From JAWKWA01 sp041397765 (GTDB taxonomy: Bacteria > Pseudomonadota > Alphaproteobacteria > Rhizobiales > Hyphomicrobiaceae): a stretch of DNA of 64,000 nt. The position numbers were made by a program, and so were the translations under genes. The DNA lies in the NCBI GenBank assembly GCA_041397765.1, contig JAWKWA010000017.1:23901-87900 (forward strand). The letters run 5' to 3'. The notes under the pieces are model-generated. The model was not told the origin of the DNA and did no database searches. It saw nothing but the letters and a program-made list of their open reading frames with translations. Positions 17,991 to 26,607 of the stretch are shown piece by piece (position 1 is the stretch's first letter; each line of letters starts with the position of its first letter).

Positions 17991-18608
17991 ATGACCAAGC
18001 GCGTCAGCGCCAAGCACAAGATCGACCGCCGCCTCGGCGAGAATCTCTGGGGCCGGCCGAAGAGCCCCGTCAACAAGCGCCAGTACGGCCCCGGCCAGCA
18101 TGGCCAGCGTCGCCGCGGCAAGACGTCGGATTTCGGCGTCCAGCTCAAGGCGAAGCAGAAGCTGAAGGGGTATTACGCCAATATCGGCGAGCGCCAGTTC
18201 AATGCCATCTATCGCGAGGCGGCGCGTCTCAAGGGCGACACCTCCGAATATCTGATCGGCCTGCTCGAGAGCCGTCTCGACACCATCGTCTACCGCGCGA
18301 AATTCGTGCCGACCATGTTCGCCTCGCGCCAGTTCGTCAGCCACGGCCACGTCAAGGTCAATGGCCGGCGCGTCAACATTCCGAGCTATCGTTGCAAGAT
18401 CGGCGACGTCGTCGAGGTTCGCGAGAAGTCGCGCGACATGCCGCTCGTCATCGATGCCGCCCAGTCGGGCGAGCGCGACGTGCCGGACTATCTCGAGGTC
18501 GATCACGGCAAGCATGTCGCCAAGTTCCTGCGCGTCCCCGCGCTCGGTGACGTGCCCTATCCGGTGCAGATGGAGCCGAACCTGGTCGTCGAGTTCTACT
18601 CGCGCTGA
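17991..18608 (+). CDS. rpsD: 30S ribosomal protein S4
   Basis: This 205-residue primary 16S rRNA-binding protein begins MTKRVSAKHKIDRRLGENLWG. The S4 domain follows (LESRLDTIVYRAKFVPT, ASRQFVSHGHVKVNGRRVN), and it ends VVEFYSR. The length is normal. In this group rpsD stands alone, outside the rpsM-rpoA cluster. It has its own promoter upstream and a strong terminator downstream, so it is probably monocistronic. Confidence 0.98.
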   Translation: MTKRVSAKHKIDRRLGENLWGRPKSPVNKRQYGPGQHGQRRRGKTSDFGVQLKAKQKLKGYYANIGERQFNAIYREAARLKGDTSEYLIGLLESRLDTIVYRAKFVPTMFASRQFVSHGHVKVNGRRVNIPSYRCKIGDVVEVREKSRDMPLVIDAAQSGERDVPDYLEVDHGKHVAKFLRVPALGDVPYPVQMEPNLVVEFYSR

Positions 18609-18648
18609 TCGGCCGTTCGATCGCGTCAGCACCGATGCGCCTGCCCGA

Positions 18649-18678
18649 CGCCTGCCGGTCCGACCGGCAGGCGTTTTT
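18649..18678 (+). terminator. Rho-independent terminator of rpsD
   Basis: The ten-base arms CGCCTGCCGG and CCGGCAGGCG pair perfectly around a five-base loop and are followed by TTTTT. It lies 40 bases after the rpsD stop. Confidence 0.92.
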
Positions 18679-18812
18679 CCGTCGCGGGATGCCGATTGCT
18701 GGAAGGTGTCGTCGCAGGAACGGGGCCGCGCTGCGCGGCCGGGTACCGGCGCCCGACGGCGCCAACCCTGGCCGGCCCCCAGGGTGCGCCGATCTCGCCG
18801 CCGGCGCGCGCC

Positions 18813-20969
18813 TCAGTTCGCCGCCTCGCCTCCCCCCGATTTCCGGCGGGCGCGCATCAGATCCTCGCGGATCTGCAGGGCGGTCTCGGGATGGCCGAGC
18901 CGGGCGCGATAGACGATGAGATTGGACAGGACCTTCTTCACGTAGCTGCGAGTCTCCTCGATGTGGATGGATTCGATCCAGTCGAGCGGGTCGACGCCCG
19001 GGTCACGCGGATCGCCGATCTGCTTCATCCAGTAGCGCACACGGCCGGGCCCGGCATTGTAGCCGGCGAAAGCCATGATGTAGGAGCCGCCGAAGTCGTC
19101 GTGACGGTCGGCGATGTAGGCCGTCGCGAGACGGGCGTTGAAGGCGGGATCGCTCGTCAGCTTCTGCAGGTCGCATTTGATCTTGTACTGCTGGCAGACA
19201 TGGCGCGCCGTCACCGGCATGACCTGGAGGATGCCCTTGGCGCCGGCGCCCGAGACGGTCAAGGTGTTGAACTCGCTCTCCTGGCGGGCGATCGCATAGA
19301 AGATCGCGGTCTCGGGCAGGGGGCGCAGCGGCTTGAACTGCGGCAGGGCGTCGATCGGATAGGCATAGGAGACGAGGTCGAAGCCGCGCTCGATGGCGGT
19401 CTTGGCGATGCGGACCGACATCTGCGTATCGCCGAGGTCGAGGGCGAGATGGGCGAGCAGGGTCATCTCGCCTTCGTCGCCGAGCTTGAAGCGCAGGCTC
19501 GAGAGAAAGACCCGCATCACATCGGTGAGGCCGGCCTTGCGCGCGATGACGAGGGCGCGGGCGGCGTCGCGGCCTTTGAAGCGGGCGACGACGGCTGCCG
19601 GCGGGAGCCTTGGAGCCGCCAGCGGCAGGGCGCGGGCCTCGCGATCGAGCATATGGCGGGCGAGCTGGCCATAGAAGGCGGTGAAGTCGCGGCCGGCCTC
19701 CTCGAACATGGTGCGGGCGCCCGCCTTGTCGCCGAGGGCGTCGAGCGTGCGGGCCAGCCAATAGGCGGCGGTCGAGCGGGTGTTGGGCCCGTCGGCGGAA
19801 CGGCGCATCGCCTCGAAATGGCCGCGCGCGGTCTTCGGATCGTCGAGGAAGCGCAGCGCGATCCAGCCGGCGAAGAACTCCGCATCGTTGAGCTCGTTGA
19901 CCGACAGGGGGCCATGCTCGGCGGCCAGCCGATAGGCGATGCGCGGCTTGCCGGCATAAAGAGCATTGTAGAGATTGACGCGCCGCTCGATCCACCAGGC
20001 GTCGGGGTCGATGGCGGCGGGCGCGTTCATGTCGGCGGTGAGGAGCAGCGTCCAGGCCGCCTCGTTCTGCTCGGTGCGGCGCAGGCGCTGGACATTGTGG
20101 TAGACGATGCCCGGATCGGTGCGGGCGGCGGCGGGAAGGGCATCGAAGAGTTTCTTCTTGCCTCCCATGCATTTCTTCGAGGTGCACTGGTAGACGGCGA
20201 GCCGCGCCTCGATCATGGCCCGGTCCGCGGGCAGAAGAAGCGGCAGCAGGCGGCGGATCTCGCCAACACGGGCATCGCGGACGCCTTTCCAGCGGCTGTC
20301 CTGGTAGGCGAGACGGTCGGCGCGCCATTTGTGGTCGGCCGGGGTCAGGAAGCTGCCGAGGCGGGCGATCAGCACCTCCTCGGTCGCGGCCGACATCGGG
20401 TCGTTGCGCCAGGCCTCGACGACAAGCCGGCGGGCGCCGTCCTTGTCGCCCGAGTTGGCCAGCATCTCGGCGAGCGCGGCCTTGCCGGGGCCGGTCGCCG
20501 GTTTGCGGCTGGCGAAGAAGGTGCCGACGGTCTTCGGGCCCGCCTTCGACAGGAACAAGATCTCCTCGGCCTCCTCGATGAGGCCCTCGTTGGGCCAGTC
20601 GGGATTGGCTTCGACGAATTGCAGGATCTCGGCGGGCGAGATGCCCTCGGCGCCGACGCGCATCTCGTACCAGCGGAACAGCTTCAGGGCGGTCGGATCG
20701 GTGATGCCGGCGGCGGTGTCGCGGGCGCCCTGGTAGTCCTTGCGGAGCGCCTGGAGGATGGCGGCCTTGACGGAGGCGAGCTCGGCCTCGCGCGGCAGGC
20801 CGGAGAGAAGCGGCTTCAGCGCCTCGTCGAGCGCCTTCTCGGCGCTCTCGGCCAGGCCGGGACGGGCGGCGAGGACCAACAGACAGGCGGCGATCGCGAT
20901 GGTCGGGAACGCGAGGCTGAGATGCTTCGCGATCGAGGGCCTCAGGAGCCCCGTCGTTCGAAAAATCAC
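18813..20969 (-). CDS. slt: Soluble lytic murein transglycosylase, Slt70 type
   Basis: This 718-residue periplasmic enzyme cleaves peptidoglycan glycan strands to 1,6-anhydro-muropeptides. An N-terminal hydrophobic export signal (LSLAFPTIAIAACLLVLAARPGLA) precedes a long alpha-superhelical region. The C-terminal lysozyme-like SLT domain contains the catalytic-Glu motif AIARQESEFN, then GAKGILQVMP, YIADRH and MAFAGYNAGPGRVRYWM. I chose GTG at 20969 because AGAGGG lies about five bases upstream; upstream in-frame starts lie in repeat sequence. It converges with rpsD and is divergent from dapA. Confidence 0.93.
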   Translation of the reverse strand: MIFRTTGLLRPSIAKHLSLAFPTIAIAACLLVLAARPGLAESAEKALDEALKPLLSGLPREAELASVKAAILQALRKDYQGARDTAAGITDPTALKLFRWYEMRVGAEGISPAEILQFVEANPDWPNEGLIEEAEEILFLSKAGPKTVGTFFASRKPATGPGKAALAEMLANSGDKDGARRLVVEAWRNDPMSAATEEVLIARLGSFLTPADHKWRADRLAYQDSRWKGVRDARVGEIRRLLPLLLPADRAMIEARLAVYQCTSKKCMGGKKKLFDALPAAARTDPGIVYHNVQRLRRTEQNEAAWTLLLTADMNAPAAIDPDAWWIERRVNLYNALYAGKPRIAYRLAAEHGPLSVNELNDAEFFAGWIALRFLDDPKTARGHFEAMRRSADGPNTRSTAAYWLARTLDALGDKAGARTMFEEAGRDFTAFYGQLARHMLDREARALPLAAPRLPPAAVVARFKGRDAARALVIARKAGLTDVMRVFLSSLRFKLGDEGEMTLLAHLALDLGDTQMSVRIAKTAIERGFDLVSYAYPIDALPQFKPLRPLPETAIFYAIARQESEFNTLTVSGAGAKGILQVMPVTARHVCQQYKIKCDLQKLTSDPAFNARLATAYIADRHDDFGGSYIMAFAGYNAGPGRVRYWMKQIGDPRDPGVDPLDWIESIHIEETRSYVKKVLSNLIVYRARLGHPETALQIREDLMRARRKSGGGEAAN

Positions 20970-21100
20970 GTGCCCTCTCGTCGAATGGAAAGCTTCGCCG
21001 TAGACCGGCCGGGATGTGCGGAGAAGCCCCGAGACTATCGCAATCAATCCGGCAGAACAAAGGCCCATGCCGCGGGAACACGCGATCGTGCGCCGGCGGC

Positions 21101-21259
21101 TAATGGTTCATTCCCGACATTTGCATCCCGTCTCAGAACCCGTGCGAGCAAATGCCGGAATCATGCGAACCACTGGCAAGCTTATGATTCTAGTGGAGCT
21201 TTTGAATTTGACACTTGAGCACGCACTTCGCAGCAACCGGGACTGAGGTGTCAAATCCG
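21101..21259 (-). repeat. Double-hairpin intergenic repeat, copy A
   Basis: This copy, reverse-oriented relative to the other two, shares with them the segments TGTCAAATTCAAAAGCTCC, ACTAGAATCATA, TTGCCAGTGGTTC and CATTTGCTCG. It contains the 3' hairpin (GCATTTG.../...CAAATGTCGG) and most of the 5' one (TTGACACC.../...AAGTGTCAA). It fills much of the 429-base slt-dapA spacer. See copies at 24889 and 54779. Confidence 0.75.
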
Positions 21260-21321
21260 CTTCCCTAGGGCGAGTGGTGTCGCTCGCGCACCCTCGCGTT
21301 CACCCGATTGGCGAGGCTCGC

Positions 21322-21350
21322 TTGCCGCTGCCGGGCCGAGGCCCTATTGT
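21322..21350 (+). promoter_or_regulatory. Candidate dapA promoter
   Basis: TTGCCG (21322-21327) and TATTGT (21345-21350) are spaced 17 bases, ending 48 bases before the dapA start. Confidence 0.5.
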
Positions 21351-21398
21351 CGCCGCCCGAGACCGGAAGCGTCACAGATCATCCAAGCGGAGCCTGCC

Positions 21399-22273
21399 AT
21401 GTTCAAGGGTTCTTACACGGCCCTCATCACCCCATTTCGCAACGGCCGGGTGGACGAGGCAGCCTATCGGAAATTCGTCGACTGGCAGATCCGGGAGGGC
21501 ACGCACGGCCTCGTTCCGGTCGGCACCACGGGCGAGAGCCCGACGCTCAGCCATGAGGAGCACAGGCGCGTCGTCGAGATCTGCATCGAGGTCGCCGACG
21601 GCCGGGTGCCGGTGATCGCGGGGCGGGCTCGAACTCGACGGCCGAGGCGATCGACCTTGCGCGCTTTGCCGAGAAGGCGGGGGCGAGCGGCGTGCTCGTG
21701 GTCGCGCCCTACTACAACAAGCCGACGCAGGAAGGCCTCTATCTGCACTACAAGGCGATCAATGACGCGATCGGCATCCCGATCATCGTCTACAACGTGC
21801 CCGGGCGAACGGTGTCGGACGTGTCGGTCGAGACGCTCGCGCGGCTCGCCAAGCTTTCAAACATCAAGGGTGTCAAGGACGCGACCGCCAATATCGCGCG
21901 CGTATCGCGCCAGAGGGAGCAGTGCGGACACGATTTCATCCAGCTATCGGGCGAGGATGCGACCGCGCTCGCGCTCAATGCGCATGGCGGGGTCGGCGCC
22001 ATCTCGGTGACGTCGAACGTGGCGCCGCGGCTGTGCTCGCAGTTCCAGGAGGCGTGCCTTGCCGGCGATTACGCCAAGGCGCTCGCCTTTCAGGACCGGC
22101 TGATGCCTCTCCACGATGCACTGTTCGTCGAGACCAATCCGGGGCCGGTCAAGTATGCCGCGTCGAGGCTCGGCCTTTGCGAGGACGGCTGCCGCCTGCC
22201 GCTCGCTCCGGTCAGCGAGGACACCAAGCGCCGGGTGGACGCGGCGCTCCGCCACGCCGGTATCCTCAACTGA
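21399..22273 (+). CDS. dapA: 4-hydroxy-tetrahydrodipicolinate synthase (single-base frameshift)
   Basis: DapA condenses pyruvate and aspartate semialdehyde in lysine and diaminopimelate synthesis. The N-terminus MFKGSYTALITPF and GTTGESPTLSHEEH are in one frame. From AGSNSTAEAIDLA on, the protein continues in another: VVAPYYNKPTQEGL, the tyrosine motif YNVPGRT, the Schiff-base lysine in IKGVKDAT, and SGEDATAL. Adding one G to the run at 21620-21623 restores VIAGAGSNST exactly. Because dapA is essential in most bacteria and the protein is otherwise full length (about 292 residues), I read this as a homopolymer sequencing deletion. smpB follows in the same direction, 28 bases on. Confidence 0.9.
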
Positions 22274-22301
22274 TCGCTCGCAGCGGGAGAGAGCATACGC
22301 C

Positions 22302-22772
22302 ATGGCCAAGAAGGACGACGGCCGCAAGGTCGTCGCCGAGAACCGCAAGGCGCGCCACAATTACGAGATCGAGGAGGTTTTCGAGGCGGGGCTGGCGCTG
22401 GTCGGCAGCGAGGTGAAGTCGTTGCGCGCCGGAAAGGCGACGATCGGGGAATCCTATGCCTCGGCCGAGCACGGCGAGATCTGGCTGATCAATGCCAACA
22501 TCCCCGAATATCTCGAGGCGAACCGGTTCAACCACCAGCCCAAGCGGCCGCGCAAGCTCCTGCTGAAGAAGCGGGAGATGGCCAAGCTGATCAACGGCGT
22601 CGCGCGCGAGGGCATGACGCTCGTGCCGCTGTCGATCTATTTCAACCCGCGCGGCATCGCCAAGGTCAGCCTCGCGCTCGCCAAGGGCCGCAAGCTGCAC
22701 GACAAGCGCGAGGTCGACCGCAAGCGCGACTGGGACCGCGAGCGCCGACGCATCATGCGCGCGAAGGGGTGA
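22302..22772 (+). CDS. smpB: SsrA-binding protein SmpB
   Basis: SmpB is the 156-residue tmRNA partner in trans-translation. It starts MAKKDDGRKVVAENRKARHN and has the OB-fold core AGLALVGSEVKSLRAGKATI, then HQPKRPRKLLLKKREM. The basic C-terminal tail KKR-type segment (HDKREVDRKRDWDRERRRIM) enters the ribosomal A site. The dapA-smpB pairing is common in this order. The tmRNA gene itself was not found in the window. Confidence 0.97.
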   Translation: MAKKDDGRKVVAENRKARHNYEIEEVFEAGLALVGSEVKSLRAGKATIGESYASAEHGEIWLINANIPEYLEANRFNHQPKRPRKLLLKKREMAKLINGVAREGMTLVPLSIYFNPRGIAKVSLALAKGRKLHDKREVDRKRDWDRERRRIMRAKG

Positions 22773-22776
22773 GACC

Positions 22777-23346
22777 ATGGCGGGGCGGGGTGGCGACGTT
22801 GTCGGGCATCTGCAGCCGGGGATGGCGCTGCCGGCTCTGGCGCTGCCTTCGACGCTCGGAGGCGCGGTCGACCTGTCCCGGCTCGAGGGCCGAGCGGTCG
22901 TCTATGTCTATCCCTGGACCGGCCGGCCGGGCATCGCCAATCCACCGGGCTGGGACGACATTCCGGGCGCCCACGGCTCGACACCGGAGGCGGAAGGGTT
23001 TCGCGACGCGCATCGGGAATTCGTCGCGCGCGGCGTCGCCATTTACGGTGTCAGCGGGCAGGACAGCGCGTGGCAGGGCGAGTTCAGCCGCCGCCTCGGG
23101 CTCCCTTTCGCGCTCCTCAGCGATGAGGCGGGAGAATTGCGCATGGCGCTGTCGCTGCCGACCTTCCGGGCGGGGCCCGACACCTATTTGAAGCGATTGA
23201 CGCTCATCACCGAGGCCGGACGGATCGCGAAGGTGATCCATCCGGTCGAAAATCCGGCCGGTCATGCAGGCGAGGTGCTGACGCTGCTGGAGCCCTGGCC
23301 CGAGCGGAGACGAGGGCCGGTAGAGGGGGAGCGGAGAGACGGATAG
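22777..23346 (+). CDS. Peroxiredoxin-like (redoxin) protein lacking all cysteines
   Basis: This 189-residue thioredoxin-fold protein of the AhpC/TSA-redoxin type starts four bases after smpB. The fold markers are clear: LPALALPSTLGGAVDLSRLEG, VVYVYPWTGRPG, GWDDIPGAHG, GVSGQDSAWQGEF and FALLSDEAGELRMAL. In related proteins the peroxidatic and resolving cysteines lie in a GCTPxxC segment. Here that segment reads GSTPEAE (residues 67-73), and the whole protein has no cysteine. It therefore should not act as a thiol peroxidase and may be a structural or binding derivative. The change is a substitution, not an indel. Confidence 0.8.
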   Translation: MAGRGGDVVGHLQPGMALPALALPSTLGGAVDLSRLEGRAVVYVYPWTGRPGIANPPGWDDIPGAHGSTPEAEGFRDAHREFVARGVAIYGVSGQDSAWQGEFSRRLGLPFALLSDEAGELRMALSLPTFRAGPDTYLKRLTLITEAGRIAKVIHPVENPAGHAGEVLTLLEPWPERRRGPVEGERRDG

Positions 23347-23724
23347 GGGGCCGGAGGTTCAGGTCCCGCGTGTAAGCGCAGCAACCCGATCGCTCCGGCC
23401 CCGGTCGGACCGGCAGCCCCAGAAAAGGCGCCAGTCCGAAGCCCGATGCGAGAGTTTCGTCTCGCGGACCCATCAGATAATGGCGGTTCGCCGCCATTCA
23501 AGCCCCTCAGGCTCGGGATGTGGAAAACGTCGAGGGCGTGGTCCGGTTCCATCCCGCCTGTCCGCTACCGTCGCCAGTCAAGCCGAGCAGCGTTAACAAT
23601 GGGTTGCCGGAGTTGCCGGGGTCTTGCGCAGCCGTCTTGCAGGCGCCATTGCATCTCGCCCCGGGGCGGGAGACAATTTCCGCCGCGCGCTCAGCCGGGC
23701 GTCGATGATGTTGGACGGGCAGGC
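23347..23724. other. Intergenic region with one perfect hairpin
   Basis: I see no gene here. A perfect palindrome AATGGCGG-TTCG-CCGCCATT at 23479-23498 has a stable UUCG-type loop but no U tract. GCGGAC at 23464 and GTCCGC at about 23567 could pair, but the sequence between them does not fold as a tRNA. Confidence 0.5.
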
Positions 23725-24189
23725 ATGGCACGCAGCGGCGATACGACCGAGATCCTCTTCTATCATCTGGAGCGCGCGCCGCTCGACGGGTGCTGCCGAG
23801 CCTCCTGGAGCGGACACTCGAGCGGGGTGGCGGGCCGTCGTCCAGGCGGGGTCGGAGCCGCGGATCGAGGCGCTCGACACCATTTGTGGACCTATGACGA
23901 TCGCTCCTTCCTGCCGCATGGCAAGGAGCGCGACGGACGTGTCGAGCGCCAGCCGGTGTTCCTGACGACGGGCGAGGACAATCCCAATGGTGCGACCGTG
24001 CGTTTTCTCGTCGACGGTGCGACGATCGCGACGCCCGGCGACTACGACAGGGTGGTGGTGCTGTTCGACGGCAGCGATCCGGCGGCGCTCGAGCAGGCAC
24101 GGGCCGAATGGAAGAAGGCCAGGGCCGCCGGCCATCAGGTGACCTACTGGCAGCAGGCGGCGAGCGGAAAGTGGGAGAAGCGCGCGTGA
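23725..24189 (+). CDS. holC: DNA polymerase III chi subunit (three single-base frameshifts)
   Basis: HolC links the clamp loader to single-strand-binding protein. The N-terminus MARSGDTTEILFYHLERAPL and the C-terminal half HLWTYDDRSFLPHGKERDG...VFLTTGEDNPNGATVRFLVDG...YDRVVVLFDG are in one frame. The middle reads RVLPSLLERTLER in a second frame and WRAVVQAGSEPRIEALDT in the third. Three missing bases, near 23787-23790, in GGGG at 23824-23827 and in CC at 23880-23881, restore a continuous, canonical chi protein of about 155 residues. Three independent inactivating hits that together keep the frame are unlikely, so sequencing error is favoured. The stop overlaps the next gene's GTG (GTGA). Confidence 0.82.
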   Translation: MARSGDTTEILFYHLERAPLDGCCRASWSGHSSGVAGRRPGGVGAADRGARHHLWTYDDRSFLPHGKERDGRVERQPVFLTTGEDNPNGATVRFLVDGATIATPGDYDRVVVLFDGSDPAALEQARAEWKKARAAGHQVTYWQQAASGKWEKRA

Positions 24190-24891
24190 GCAACGACGAC
24201 GATGATGCGGAGCGGACGGCGCGGTTGAAGGAGGAGGGGCGACGCTCGGCGCGGGCGCTGCAGAGCCGCTTCGAGAGCGAAGGCAATGCGGAGGGCTGGT
24301 TCGACGCGCTCTATCGCGAGGCGGGCCGCGAGCGGGCACGGGTGCCCTGGGCCGATGCGGCGCCCCGCTTCAAGCTCGAGGAATGGCTGTCGCGCCATCC
24401 AGGCGTCGGCCAGCCGGCGCTCGATGTCGGTTGCGGGCTCGGCGACAATGCGCGCTGCCTCGCCGAGGCAGGCTATCAGGTGACGGGCTTCGATCTCTCC
24501 GAGGCGGCGGTCGGCTGGGCTCAGGAGCGCCACCAGGGTGCCGGCATCGCCTTCCGGCAGGGCGATCTTCTCGATCCACCGGCCGAGTGGATCGGGGCGT
24601 TCCCGCTGGTGCACGAGACCTACAATCTGCAGGCGATGCCGCGGGAGATGCATGCCGCGGCGATGCTCCAGCTCGCGCGCCTCGTCGCGCCTGGCGGCAT
24701 GCTCATCGTCATCACGCGGATCCGCGAGGCCGACGAGGTGGCGGTGGGCCCGCCCTGGCCCGCTCCTGCGCACCGATCTCGCCCCGCTCTCTGCCGCCGG
24801 CCTCGCCGAGTGCCATGCGGAGATTTTCGACGACCGGCGATCGAGCCCGATCCGCCATCTGCTGGCCGTCTATCGCAGGCCGGCGGACTAG
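24186..24891 (+). CDS. Class I SAM-dependent methyltransferase (one-base insertion near the 3' end)
   Basis: This is a methyltransferase of about 234 residues starting at a GTG coupled to the holC stop. Motif I is LDVGCGLGDNARCLAEAGY, followed by VTGFDLSEAAVGWAQER and the post-motif II loop VHETYNLQAMPREM. The protein resembles TehB or thiopurine-type small-molecule methyltransferases, but the substrate is unknown. After EADEVAVGPPWP the frame must shift: one extra C in the CCC run at 24759-24761 separates it from LLRTDLAPLSAAGLAECHAEIFDDRR...HLLAVYRRPAD. The stop TAG at 24889 is the first three bases of the repeat that follows, so the repeat defines the C-terminus. Confidence 0.78.
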
Positions 24892-25016
24892 TGGAGCGAA
24901 TTTGACACTTCGTGTCCCGGTTGCTGCGACGTGCGCTCTCAAGTGTCAAATTCAAAAGCTCCACTAGAATCATAAACTTGCTAGTGGTTCTGTTGATTCC
25001 GACATTTGCTCGTCCG
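24889..25016 (+). repeat. Double-hairpin intergenic repeat, copy B
   Basis: The 5' hairpin arms are AGTGGAGCGAATTTGACACTT (truncated by one here for length: GTGGAGCGAATTTGACACTT) and AAGTGTCAAATTC plus AAAAGCTCCACT. They are followed by AGAATCATAAACTTGCTAGT and GATTCCGACATTTGCTCG. The 3' arm of the second hairpin, present in copies A and C, is missing. It overlaps the methyltransferase stop codon. Confidence 0.78.
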
Positions 25017-25113
25017 GGATCTGCGTCCAGATAGGGAAGGCGAACCGAGCGGTCGCCGATCGCCGCCCGGGGCGCCTAGGCCGGCGGCCAGCGTGGCGGG
25101 CGAGGGAGGGCGT

Positions 25114-25650
25114 CTATTCGACCTCCGTCTTCAGGAGCATGTCCTCCAGCCGCTTGATGGCGTGGCCGGGGACGGTGTCGGGGGCCGCGCCCGGTCCGGC
25201 TGCGATATGCAACATGGCGATCAGCTCGCGGCGCTCGTGGGCGTTGAGGTGCTTCTGCATCGGACGGGTCAGGCGCCGCAGCGTCTGGCCGAGATCGCCG
25301 CCCTGGCCGGCGAGCCAGCGGCCGCGCTGGAGAAGTATCTCGGCCTCGCGGCTCGTCACGGCGAGATTGTCGACGAGCTCGCCGGAGATGGCGGCGTGCT
25401 CGACCGCGGTCAAGGGGCCGTCATACATGGCGAGCGCCACCATCATGGCGGCGGCCGCCTCGCGGGGGTCCTCGACAAGGTCGAGGGGGTGGCGCCTGGC
25501 CTTGCGGCTCCAACCGAGCCGGCGCAAGAAGCTGCGGGCGTCGTCGGCGACCTCGATGGCGTCGCGCGCCACCGCGCTGGCGATATGCAGACGCCAGAGA
25601 AGGACGGCGACCGCGGCGATGGCGCCGAGAAGGGCGAGAAGGATGGCCAT
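25114..25650 (-). CDS. TerB-like membrane-anchored protein
   Basis: This 178-residue protein has one N-terminal hydrophobic helix (MAILLALLGAIAAVAVLLWRL) followed by a helical acidic/basic domain. That domain (PREAAAAMMVALAMYDGPLTAVEHAAISGELV...) resembles the TerB tellurite-resistance fold, with LARLTRP-like and ERRELIAMLHIAAG segments. ATG at 25650 is preceded by AAGGA with good spacing; longer in-frame starts upstream are not supported. The function of chromosomal TerB-like proteins is poorly known. Family assignment is from overall pattern, so it is moderate. It is convergent with the upstream methyltransferase. Confidence 0.6.
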   Translation of the reverse strand: MAILLALLGAIAAVAVLLWRLHIASAVARDAIEVADDARSFLRRLGWSRKARRHPLDLVEDPREAAAAMMVALAMYDGPLTAVEHAAISGELVDNLAVTSREAEILLQRGRWLAGQGGDLGQTLRRLTRPMQKHLNAHERRELIAMLHIAAGPGAAPDTVPGHAIKRLEDMLLKTEVE

Positions 25651-25933
25651 GGCGCATTCCTTTCCAGGACGGGGCCCGCCGCGGGAAGCGGGCATGGGCG
25701 AGGCGGCGTTGCCGGCCGGGTAGCGATGAGCCGCGTTAAGGGGACCGGCGAAGGGACGGCCGGCCCTCCCAGCCAAGTCCGCCGAGGCGCGCCGCAGGTT
25801 ACGACGAAGCGATGAATCATTGAAGAACCGATGGACAGGAGTGTGGCCTCGCTGCAAAAGGGAAGCACGCAGTTCGGCGGGGCGCGCACGCGTTTGCCGC
25901 TCCATCGGACGGCCGATCCGGGGCACTCTTTTC

Positions 25934-25981
25934 TTGACAAATCATTCCAGGCGTGACATCCGCGTGCACTTCGTCTAAATC
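25934..25981 (+). promoter_or_regulatory. Candidate promoters for tRNA-Trp-secE-nusG
   Basis: A perfect TTGACA lies at 25934-25939 but has only a poor -10 at 17 bases. GTGACA at 25953-25958 with TAAATC at 25976-25981 is spaced exactly 17. Either could start the transcript through tRNA-Trp, 76-124 bases downstream. The rest of the 407-base spacer (25651-26057) shows nothing else I can name. Confidence 0.45.
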
Positions 25982-26057
25982 ATGCGCGCTCGCGGGACCT
26001 TGTCCTGGGGGTTGGGCTGCTCGGCCGGTCTCGCCGGTCAAGGCCCGTCCTGAGACT

Positions 26058-26133
26058 AGGGGTGTAGCTCAATTGGTAGAGCGTCGGTCTCCAAAACCGA
26101 AGGCTGGGGGTTCGAGACCCTCCGCCCCTGCCA
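26058..26133 (+). tRNA. tRNA-Trp (CCA anticodon)
   Basis: A complete 76-nt cloverleaf: acceptor AGGGGTG pairing with CGCCCCT (one G-U type position), D arm GCTC...GAGC, anticodon stem TCGGT/ACCGA with CCA at 26091-26093, T arm GGGGG-TTCGAGA-CCCTC, and encoded CCA end. tRNA-Trp upstream of secE-nusG is the standard arrangement in many proteobacteria. Confidence 0.97.
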
Positions 26134-26368
26134 GTCCCGCACGCGGTCCCGCCGTCATCGCTCAGGGCTTGGCGCCTGGATCGGGCGAGGGTCGGTTCGG
26201 GTGATCGCCGGGCCTTTGGACGGAGCGACGTCTGCCGGGGCCGGCATGGCCCGGGGCGGAGCGCGGAATGTGGAGTTGAGAGGGGCGCCAGCCGGTCCCC
26301 TCGGTGCAGGCCTCGAAGCGGGTCCTTGTGGGCGTCTCGGCCCGGAGGTCTGAAGGAAATCGGAAATC

Positions 26369-26566
26369 ATGGCGAGCACGAGTCCCCTCGAATTCATGCG
26401 GCAGGTGCGGGCGGAGGTCGCCAAGGTGACCTGGCCGACGCGCCGGGAGACCATGATCACCACGGTGATGGTGATGATCATGGTGCTGTTCGCCGCGCTG
26501 TTCTTCCTCGCCACCGACCAGGTGATGAGCCGGCTGGTGTCGGTCATCATCGGCCTCGGACGCTAG
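26369..26566 (+). CDS. secE: Preprotein translocase subunit SecE
   Basis: This 65-residue single-span SecE is an essential part of the SecYEG channel. The amphipathic segment FMRQVRAEVAKVTWPTRRET carries the conserved VTWPTRxE motif and is followed by one membrane helix (TVMVMIMVLFAALFFLATDQVM). The short form with one helix is typical outside enterobacteria. nusG starts 41 bases downstream on the same transcript. Confidence 0.95.
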   Translation: MASTSPLEFMRQVRAEVAKVTWPTRRETMITTVMVMIMVLFAALFFLATDQVMSRLVSVIIGLGR

Positions 26567-26607
26567 GACGCGATGCTAATCCTTCGACTGGTGAGCGACT
26601 GAACAAC

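Noticed and set aside
23464..23572. tRNA-like or tmRNA-like segment after the redoxin gene (GCGGAC...GTCCGC with a GGTTC-type stretch)
   Set aside because: No D arm, anticodon arm or CCA end can be formed, and no ANDN-type tag frame is present, so it is not a tRNA or tmRNA despite being near smpB.
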